Part shown: positions 57,567 to 64,000 of the stretch, one piece after another
Layout of the letters: each line of letters starts with the position of its first letter
Position numbering within the stretch: the first letter of the stretch is position 1
Assembly (NCBI RefSeq): GCF_017357225.1
Contig: NZ_CP071604.1
Span: 1,491,001-1,555,000, forward strand
Origin: Rhizobium binae
Lineage (GTDB): Bacteria; Pseudomonadota; Alphaproteobacteria; Rhizobiales; Rhizobiaceae
Direction: 5' to 3'
Length of the DNA stretch: 64,000 nt
Program-made: the position numbers and the translations under genes
Notes under the pieces: generated by a model
What the model was told of the DNA's origin: nothing
Database searches by the model: none
What the model saw: only the letters and a program-made list of their open reading frames with translations

Positions 57567-58340
57567 TCAAATTTCAGAATTTTTTTGGCCCTGTTGCGAC
57601 TCAGTTAATGCCAGCAGCGCTGCGAAGACGACAAGCGAGGAGAGCCATCCGAGCGTCACGTCGGAGAGATAATGCGCGCCGAAGGATAGCCGCATAGCCG
57701 GCGTCAGGATCGAGATCGCGGCGACGGGCGGTACCAGCGCGTAGCGCAGCGATTTCGGAACGAAGAGCAGCAGGCAGAACAGCCAGCCGGCGCTCGCCGC
57801 CTCGCCGGAGACGAAGGAGCAGTTCGAGATGCATTTGCCGGCAAGCGAACCGGCCTCGACGAAATGCAGGGCGCCGCCGAAAATATCCGTCTGCACCGGC
57901 CGCGGTCGGCCCCAATGTTCCTTCAAGATCACATTGACGAGCAGCACGGGCCCGATCAGCAGCGTTCCGAGCGCGACTTTGAGCTTGCGCGCCCGCTCGG
58001 CGTTGAAGGTTGCGCCGTGCTGCTGGTAGCATTCGATGAGTTTCCACGCCATCACGATCGCTACGACATAGGGCAGGCGGAAGAAGATGGTGCGCAGCAG
58101 GTCGAAGTCCCCCGAGTCGCGATAGGGAAAGCCGCCGCAGATGCTGCCGGCAGCAACGGTCGAGTCACAACCGGTGCTCACGAAAAAAAGCCGGGAAAAA
58201 TAGATGTCGATCCCGGGGAAGGCGCGGAAGACGATCAGCAGCGCCCACCACGCCCAGAACAACAGCACGAATGCACCGAAAGTCGTCTGCGGCAGGCGGA
58301 TCACCGGGCCCCGCCATCGATTTTTCGAAAAAACTGTCAA
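57567..58340 (-). CDS. PAP2-family membrane phosphatase, possible lipid A phosphatase
   Basis: A 257-residue membrane phosphatase with about six helices. PAP2 motifs: C1 KEHWGRPRP (Kx6RP), C2 FVSGEAAS (usual PSGH has Glu where His is expected) and C3 RLSFGAHYLSD (Rx5Hx3D). Rhizobium etli and R. leguminosarum have LpxE and LpxF lipid A phosphatases of this superfamily. The gene lies 99 bases upstream of lptF on the same strand, fitting a lipid A modification role, but the specificity is inference. Confidence 0.8.
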   Translation of the reverse strand: MTVFSKNRWRGPVIRLPQTTFGAFVLLFWAWWALLIVFRAFPGIDIYFSRLFFVSTGCDSTVAAGSICGGFPYRDSGDFDLLRTIFFRLPYVVAIVMAWKLIECYQQHGATFNAERARKLKVALGTLLIGPVLLVNVILKEHWGRPRPVQTDIFGGALHFVEAGSLAGKCISNCSFVSGEAASAGWLFCLLLFVPKSLRYALVPPVAAISILTPAMRLSFGAHYLSDVTLGWLSSLVVFAALLALTESQQGQKNSEI

Positions 58341-58483
58341 CGCGAATATCTACGAAACTGACGAAACATCTGGGCCTGGACGGCCGCGGGCGACCATAAC
58401 AACTGTCGCGAGCCATTGACAGACCCGGCAAACGCGAAATTATCCGCCAGGGACGGATTTCAAAGAATCCCAGCGGAGAAGAC

Positions 58484-59974
58484 ATGTCAGCAAAGTTCGA
58501 TATTTCATTCGCCAAGTCGGCAAAGCTCAATAGCGGGCTGGCGATCCTGTTGAAGACCGCGGAGGCCAACGCCGCCGCAGGCGCTGAAACGGCCGATCCG
58601 GCAGGAGTGATCGGGAAGGCTGCGAAGATCGCGCGTTTCTCCGGAAAATCCATGGCCGCGCTCGATATCGTCGCCCCGGAAGGCGCACCGGTCGAGCGCA
58701 TCGTCGTTCTCGGTCTTGGCAACGCGGCCGAACTGACCGCGCATGACTGGCTGAAGGCCGGCGGCGCCGCGGCATCGAAAATCAAGAATACCGACAGGGC
58801 GGCCGTCTTCCTCGATGTCCCCGACGTCGCGACGGACGCGCGCGCCGCCGCCGATTTCGCGCTCGGCATGCTGCTGCGCGCCTACAGCTTCGATGCCTAT
58901 AAGACTAAGAAGAATGATGACGAGGAAAAACCGGCAAAATCCGTCAAGGTGACGATCGTCACCGCTGATGCGAGTGGCGCCAAGAAGGCATTTTCCGATT
59001 CCGAAGCGATCGCAGGCGGCGTCAATCTTGCCCGCGATCTCGTTAACGAACCGCCGAACGCACTCGGCCCCGTGGAATTCGCCGCCAGGGCGAAGGAGCT
59101 GGAAAAGCTCGGCGTCGAGGTGGAGATCCTGACCGAGAAGGAAATGCGCCGTCTCGGCATGGGCGCCCTGCTCGGTGTCGCCCAGGGTTCCGTGCGGCCG
59201 CCGCGTCTGGCGGTCATGCAGTGGAAGGGTGGTAAAGCCAAGGATCGTCCCGTCGCCTTCATCGGCAAGGGCGTTGTCTTCGACACCGGCGGCATTTCGA
59301 TCAAGCCGGCCGCCGGCATGGAGGACATGAAGGGCGACATGGGAGGCGCCGCAGCCGTGACCGGGCTCATGCACGTGCTCGCCTCCCGCAAGGCCGCCGT
59401 TAACGCCGTTGGCATCATCGGCCTGGTCGAGAACATGCCTGATGGCAACGCTCAGCGTCCCGGCGATATCGTCACCTCCATGTCCGGTCAGACGATCGAG
59501 GTGATCAACACCGATGCCGAGGGCCGCCTCGTGCTCTGCGATGCGCTCTGGTATTGCAACGATCGCTTCAAGCCACAATTCATGATCAATCTCGCCACCC
59601 TGACCGGCGCGATCGTCGTCGCGCTCGGCAATGTGCATGCCGGTCTGTTTTCCAATGACGACCAGCTTTCCGCCCAGCTGACGGAAGCCGGCCTTTCGAC
59701 CAACGAGAAACTCTGGCGCATGCCGCTCGGCAAGGATTATGACAAGCTGATCGACAGCAAGTTCGCCGACATGAAGAACACCGGCGGCCGCCAGGCCGGC
59801 TCGATCACCGCCGCGCATTTCCTCAAGCGCTTCGTGCAGGAGACACCCTGGGCACATCTCGATATTGCCGGCACGGCGATGGGCTCGCCGCAGGACGAGA
59901 TCAACCAGTCCTGGGGTTCCGGTTTCGGCGTGCGTCTGCTCGACGCGTTCGTCCGCGCCCATTATGAGGCCTGA
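58484..59974 (+). CDS. pepA: Leucyl aminopeptidase
   Basis: A 496-residue M17 metallopeptidase. Signature NTDAEGRL near residue 347, and metal ligands in [15 protein letters not shown] and [12 protein letters not shown]-terminal domain also binds DNA in some bacteria. Divergent from the PAP2 gene. Its TGA overlaps the holC ATG (TGATG). Confidence 0.96.
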   Translation: MSAKFDISFAKSAKLNSGLAILLKTAEANAAAGAETADPAGVIGKAAKIARFSGKSMAALDIVAPEGAPVERIVVLGLGNAAELTAHDWLKAGGAAASKIKNTDRAAVFLDVPDVATDARAAADFALGMLLRAYSFDAYKTKKNDDEEKPAKSVKVTIVTADASGAKKAFSDSEAIAGGVNLARDLVNEPPNALGPVEFAARAKELEKLGVEVEILTEKEMRRLGMGALLGVAQGSVRPPRLAVMQWKGGKAKDRPVAFIGKGVVFDTGGISIKPAAGMEDMKGDMGGAAAVTGLMHVLASRKAAVNAVGIIGLVENMPDGNAQRPGDIVTSMSGQTIEVINTDAEGRLVLCDALWYCNDRFKPQFMINLATLTGAIVVALGNVHAGLFSNDDQLSAQLTEAGLSTNEKLWRMPLGKDYDKLIDSKFADMKNTGGRQAGSITAAHFLKRFVQETPWAHLDIAGTAMGSPQDEINQSWGSGFGVRLLDAFVRAHYEA

Positions 59975-60423
59975 TGACCGACATTCTCTTCTATCATCTG
60001 ACCGAAACCAGGCTGGAAGATGCGCTTCCGCCGCTCATCGACAAAAGCGTCGAGCGCGGCTGGCGCGTCGCCGTCCAGACGCGTGAGCCGGCGCGGCGCG
60101 ATGCTCTCGATGCGCATCTTTGGACGTATCGCGAAGAGAGCTTCCTGCCGCACGGTACCGACGAGGCCGATTTCGCCGCGAGCCAGCCGGTGTTGTTGAC
60201 GATCACGTCGGACAACCCCAATGCGGCGACGGTGCGTTTTATCGTCGACGGCGCCGAGCCGCCGCCGGCAGACGCTTACGAGCGCATCGTCTTCATGTTC
60301 GACGGTCACGATCAGGCGCAACTGGAAGCAGCGCGCGCGCAATGGAAGAGGCTGAAAGGCGAGGGGCATGACCTCACTTATTGGCAGCAGACGCCGGAAG
60401 GGCGGTGGGAAAAGAAGGCCTGA
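59974..60423 (+). CDS. holC: DNA polymerase III chi subunit
   Basis: A 149-residue Hol[31 protein letters not shown] and QPVLLTITSDNPNAA are typical. It links the clamp loader to single-strand-binding protein. Coupled to pepA by the TGATG overlap, an order also seen in E. coli. Confidence 0.95.
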   Translation: MTDILFYHLTETRLEDALPPLIDKSVERGWRVAVQTREPARRDALDAHLWTYREESFLPHGTDEADFAASQPVLLTITSDNPNAATVRFIVDGAEPPPADAYERIVFMFDGHDQAQLEAARAQWKRLKGEGHDLTYWQQTPEGRWEKKA

Positions 60424-60449
60424 GCCTTTCACTGCGGCGGTCGTGGATG

Positions 60450-60941
60450 CTACTGCCGCGGCCGATCGCCTTCGAGATTCGTCAGGATATTGAGCGGCAC
60501 GATGCCGCCGGCGCTTTCCGACCCGTCGAGCGCCTCAATCGCCAGGACAAGCTTTCCGTTCGGGCTGACGAAAGCGAAAGCCCAGGCTCTCTCGGCAAAG
60601 CTGCTCAGCGGCATTTCCGTCCAGCCGGTAAGGCGCTCGCCATAGTGAGTTTTGACGGTCTTTGGATCTGTGGTGCTGTCGAGATTGCGCATCAGCACAT
60701 GCAGCGACTTCTCTCCGAATCGCGGTTCCAGTTGATCCAGCACCGCTCTGGCAGCCCGCCAGTCCTTGGCGTGGGTCTCGGAACCGAATGAATATTCCTC
60801 CGGTCGGGAAATGCCCGGTGCATCGGCGGGCATCACTGGCGGCTCGTTCGAACATGCAAAAAGGCCGAGAAGCGGCACCAGAACGGCCCCGGCTCTCAGC
60901 CTGCGAAAAATCTGCCCCTGGTTGCGGATCTTGTTGTTCAT
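60450..60941 (-). CDS. Putative lipoprotein, hypothetical
   Basis: A 163-residue protein with an N-terminal hydrophobic stretch and lipobox LLGLFAC, so probably a lipid-anchored membrane protein with Cys near residue 30. The mature part (SNEPPVMPADAPGISR...) includes DQLEPRFGEKSLHVLMRNLDS and GKLVLAIEALDGS. No known family recognised. The start MNNKIRNQGQIF is chosen over an upstream in-frame start at 60968. Confidence 0.72.
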   Translation of the reverse strand: MNNKIRNQGQIFRRLRAGAVLVPLLGLFACSNEPPVMPADAPGISRPEEYSFGSETHAKDWRAARAVLDQLEPRFGEKSLHVLMRNLDSTTDPKTVKTHYGERLTGWTEMPLSSFAERAWAFAFVSPNGKLVLAIEALDGSESAGGIVPLNILTNLEGDRPRQ

Positions 60942-61057
60942 GAGAGCAGCTCCGAAACAACGCGTCACAAGCCTGCAAGTCTTGCCGCTTTTGACGACGG
61001 CAGGACGACGGCGCCGTTGAACTGTATCGCCCCCTCGTCAGTCTTGGTCGAATCGGT

Positions 61058-61984
61058 TCAGTCGTGGAACGCCTCGACGAACTTCCGCTTGCCGAGCATG
61101 AAGGCGTCGGCGACATGCCGTAGCGGCGCCAGATCGACATCCGATTTGCCGGCTTTGATGATTTCGGCGAAGCGACGATAGAGCGAGGGATATTCCTGCT
61201 CCGTTTCGGCGAATGTCAGCGTGCCATTGATCGAAAGCTTGGCGCCGCCTTCGGCAAGCACCATCTCGCCGGCCGCCGTTTCGGCGACAATGTCCCAGCT
61301 CTGCTTGCCGGTCTGGCGCCAGTCGAATTCAGCGCGAACCGGCAGGCCATCGGCGTTGCGGAAATGAATGTCGGCGGCGATCGGCGCATCGCGGTTTTCG
61401 GGAAATTCGAGCACGGCCTCGGTGATGAAGATCGGCCGCGGCAGGATGTGGGTGACGATCGACAGCGCATTGATGCCAGGATCGAAAACGCCGAGACCGC
61501 CGGCCTGCCAGATCCATTCCTGGTTCGGATGCCAGTGGCGGACATCCTCTTTCCAGATCACATGCACGCTTTTGATCGTCGTCGATGCAAGAAACGCCTT
61601 GGCGGCTTCGACCGCCGGCGCATAGCGCGAATGCCAGCTGGCAAACAGCGACGCGCCCTGTTTTGCGGCAAGCGCCTCGAGGTCGGCGACTTCGCTCAGC
61701 GTCGCGCCGGGTGGCTTTTCCAGGAAGACGTGCTTGCCGGCGACGAGCGCCTTATAAGCGGCCTCGTAGCGGTATTGCGGAGGCATGCAGAGCGAAACGG
61801 CATCGATCGAAGGCTCGGCGTCGAGCATCGCCTCGATCGTCGTATAGCTGTTGATGCCTTCGACAGTGCCATGGCGGCTGGCCGTGGCGACGAGCTTGAA
61901 ATCGGCATCCTTGGCGATGGAGGGGAGATGCTGGTCGCGGACGATCTTGCCGACGCCGACGATGGCGAGATTGATAGGAGACAT
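61058..61984 (-). CDS. Gfo/Idh/MocA oxidoreductase, possible sugar 1-dehydrogenase
   Basis: A 308-residue NAD(P)-dependent oxidoreductase. Rossmann motif VGVGKIVRDQHLP (10-22) and catalytic FLEKPPGATL with K90. The stretch IWKEDVRHWHPNQEWIWQAG followed by GLGVFDPGINALSI resembles L-arabinose/D-galactose 1-dehydrogenases of Azospirillum type (recalled), so aldose oxidation is plausible. No sugar transporter is adjacent. Lone gene between the lipoprotein and the peptidase. Confidence 0.83.
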   Translation of the reverse strand: MSPINLAIVGVGKIVRDQHLPSIAKDADFKLVATASRHGTVEGINSYTTIEAMLDAEPSIDAVSLCMPPQYRYEAAYKALVAGKHVFLEKPPGATLSEVADLEALAAKQGASLFASWHSRYAPAVEAAKAFLASTTIKSVHVIWKEDVRHWHPNQEWIWQAGGLGVFDPGINALSIVTHILPRPIFITEAVLEFPENRDAPIAADIHFRNADGLPVRAEFDWRQTGKQSWDIVAETAAGEMVLAEGGAKLSINGTLTFAETEQEYPSLYRRFAEIIKAGKSDVDLAPLRHVADAFMLGKRKFVEAFHD

Positions 61985-62102
61985 GGTTTTTCGCTCGAAC
62001 CTGTGAAAAGTATGATTTATTGCGCTTCTTGTAGCAGAAAGAGGAGTGCCGACAAGCTCTCCCTTCCATTCTATTGCATCATCCTATCCCATGATGGCCA
62101 GT

Positions 62103-64000
62103 CTACCTCATGATAGTTTGGCGAAGGAAGCTGTAACCCATCGCCGCGCGGGCGGCGCGCTCTTCGGAATTGCCGTCGCCGCCATGCCCGCCCAGGCCGA
62201 ATTCATGGAAGAGCGGCTTGTGTCCTTCCTCCTCCAGCCGCGCGGCAAAGCGGCGTGCATGCGAGGGATGCACACGGTCGTCATTGGTGGAGCTTTCGAT
62301 ATAGATCGGCGGATAGGCGATCTCGCTCGCCGGCCTGACATTGTGAAGCGGTGAATAACCAAGCATGAAATCCCGATCCACCGGGACCTCCGGATCGCCA
62401 TATTCATCCATCCAGGCTTGCCCTGCGCTGAACAGGTGGAAGCGCGTCATATCGAGCACCGGCACTTGGCACCAGATCGCGCCAAAATCGTGCGGATAGC
62501 GCGTCATCATCACGCCGGTCAGCAGGCCGCCATTGCTGCCGCCCTGACAGGCGATCCGCGACGGCACAGTGTAGCCGCGGGCGACGAGATCGCGGGCGAT
62601 GGCGACGAAATCGGCAAAGGCCCGGTCCCGCCCCTGGCGTTTGGCGCTGCGATACCAGTCGGGCCCGAATTCACCGCCGCCGCGGATATAGGCCTGCACA
62701 TAGGCGCCGCCTTGCTCAAGCCAGCGGCCGGTCACGCCGGAATAATTCGGCGACAGCGCGACGTCGAAGCCGCCATAGCCGTAGATCAGCACCGGCAGCG
62801 CGCCCTTGGTCCACTGTCGCGGCAGGACCAGCCGGTAGGCAACCCTTGTTCCGTCTTCGGAAACCGCCTCCAGCAGCTCGGATGACATGCCGGTGGCATC
62901 GAAATAACTCGGCGCCGCGGCGGCGAAGACCGGCTCGGGCTCTCTGCTGCGATCGGAGAGTTCGAGGTGATAGCAGATGGGCGGCCGCAGGAAACCCTGG
63001 CCGACAATGTAGAGCGTGTCGTCGCCAAGATGCAGGTCCGCATAGAGCGGCCTGAAATAAGCCGTCTGCATATCCGCCGGCAGCGCGATTTCCCGCTGTT
63101 CGGCGTCGGGCTTCGTCAGGTCGAGCACCATGAGACGCGGGCGCAACCGGTCGGAGACCATGAACACGCACCATTCACACATCAACATCATCTGCGAGAT
63201 GGACTGGCCCTCACCAGGCTGAAACAGGATCCGTTGCGGTCCGAGCGGCGTCGTCTCCGACAAGGGATCAAAGCGTTGCAGCACGAGGCAGCCGGTCGCG
63301 ACGCGCTCGTCGGTCTTTGCCCGCCAAAGGCAATGATCGCGATTGAACTGAAAATCAGCCTCTTCGGGTAGGTCGATGCGCCGTTGCCTGCCGTCATCAG
63401 ATATCAGGTAAGCGCTGGCGACGCCGATTTCGTGCGCGGCGACGAAGATGTCGATCAAGCCGGCATCCGCTGAGGTACCCGATAGGGCAGGGTCGATAAC
63501 GAGATTGAAGCCATAGACGTCGTCGTCGGCGGCTTCGAAGAGGATGGTGGCATCTTCCGGCCGCTGGCCGCGTTTCAATCGCCGCCCGACGCGCGGCCAT
63601 CCCGAGCGGGTCGCCGAAAATCGGTCGACCGAACCGAAATAGCAGATCTCGTCGCGGCTTAGCCAATTGGCATGCGATCGCGCCGCAGGCGTGTCGAAGC
63701 CGCCCGTCACGATCTGCTTCTTCTCGGCGTCGAATTCGAGCAGGCGGACGAGGTCTGAGCCGCCGTCCGAAAGCGTGACCAGCACGCGCGTCGGTTCCCA
63801 GGGGCAGGTGACGACGCCACGCCAGCTCCAGCGCTTGCCTTCGCCAAGGCAGAAGGCGTCGAGATCGAAGACCACCTCCCAATCGGCCTCCGGCAACGGC
63901 TGCTGATCGGCCGGCAGGCGCAGCCAGACGCCGAGCCGATTATCCTTGGACTGGCGGAAATCGAACAGCCAGCCGCCGCGGCGCATCGGCACGATCAGCC
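62103..64000 (-). CDS. Prolyl oligopeptidase family peptidase (partial)
   Basis: A serine peptidase of family S9, cut at its N-terminus by the window edge; 632 residues are visible, with no start needed before the edge. An N-terminal beta-propeller precedes the alpha/beta hydrolase domain: LIYGYGGFDVALSPNYS, nucleophile Ser in CQGGSNGGLLTG, Asp in STNDDRVHPSHARR and His in GLGGHGGDGN. Likely cytoplasmic cleavage of proline-containing oligopeptides. It ends just past FLRQTIMR. Nothing else overlaps. Confidence 0.93.
   Translation of the reverse strand, partial: LIVPMRRGGWLFDFRQSKDNRLGVWLRLPADQQPLPEADWEVVFDLDAFCLGEGKRWSWRGVVTCPWEPTRVLVTLSDGGSDLVRLLEFDAEKKQIVTGGFDTPAARSHANWLSRDEICYFGSVDRFSATRSGWPRVGRRLKRGQRPEDATILFEAADDDVYGFNLVIDPALSGTSADAGLIDIFVAAHEIGVASAYLISDDGRQRRIDLPEEADFQFNRDHCLWRAKTDERVATGCLVLQRFDPLSETTPLGPQRILFQPGEGQSISQMMLMCEWCVFMVSDRLRPRLMVLDLTKPDAEQREIALPADMQTAYFRPLYADLHLGDDTLYIVGQGFLRPPICYHLELSDRSREPEPVFAAAAPSYFDATGMSSELLEAVSEDGTRVAYRLVLPRQWTKGALPVLIYGYGGFDVALSPNYSGVTGRWLEQGGAYVQAYIRGGGEFGPDWYRSAKRQGRDRAFADFVAIARDLVARGYTVPSRIACQGGSNGGLLTGVMMTRYPHDFGAIWCQVPVLDMTRFHLFSAGQAWMDEYGDPEVPVDRDFMLGYSPLHNVRPASEIAYPPIYIESSTNDDRVHPSHARRFAARLEEEGHKPLFHEFGLGGHGGDGNSEERAARAAMGYSFLRQTIMR

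Overview
This window is chromosomal DNA from an alphaproteobacterium of the Rhizobium etli / R. leguminosarum type. The evidence is high GC content, the era-recO, pssA-psd, radA-cvpA-purF and lptF-lptG-lptD-surA-pdxA-rsmA orders, an S18/S6/L9 cluster with an inserted polytopic membrane gene, and short palindromic elements of the kind scattered through rhizobial genomes. The genus call is inference from gene order and protein character. No rRNA, tRNA, CRISPR array, transposase, phage gene or origin was recognised. About 68 protein genes are supported, most of them core housekeeping.

Layout. 1-3 kb: end of era, a Crp/Fnr regulator, a single-domain response regulator and recO. 3-10 kb: aldo/keto reductase, MOSC protein, HD phosphohydrolase, a PAS-GGDEF-EAL protein with a degenerate cyclase site, a one-EF-hand protein, periplasmic Cu/Zn superoxide dismutase and a mechanosensitive channel. 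10-15.4 kb: tyrosine-phosphatase-like protein, YfbR-like HD protein and YgfZ in overlapping order, then small secreted or hypothetical proteins, a Nudix hydrolase, a YnfA membrane protein and an SRAP-domain protein. 15.5-22.6 kb: a 48-residue reading frame, pssA-psd (phosphatidylethanolamine synthesis), an Atm1-like ABC exporter, a LysM protein with a mirrored architecture, and a LOG-family protein.

22.6-31.4 kb: RarD-type transporter, citramalate synthase, proline iminopeptidase, three tandem GFA-domain paralogues and a DUF559 protein in a tightly overlapping run, cysS, a GH25 lysozyme-like gene broken by an in-frame TGA, and a short-chain dehydrogenase. 31.4-42 kb: purF, cvpA, radA, a RhtB-type exporter, alr, dnaB, then rplI, a DUF2232 membrane protein, rpsR and rpsF. 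42-49.8 kb: aldo/keto reductase, then the fatty-acid genes fabD-fabG-acpP-fabF, followed by mltG, yicC and gmk. 49.9-58.3 kb, minus strand: rsmA, pdxA, a SurA-like chaperone, lptD, lptG, lptF and a PAP2 phosphatase, mostly an outer-membrane and LPS-export cluster. 58.5-64 kb: pepA-holC, a putative lipoprotein, a sugar-dehydrogenase-like oxidoreductase, and a prolyl oligopeptidase cut by the window edge.

The genes do not assemble into one new system. The parts most worth a second look are the interrupted GH25 gene, the triplicated GFA genes, a mirror-symmetric LysM protein, a two-copy palindromic element that fits flush against stop codons, and a 48-residue reading frame with a strong ribosome binding site.
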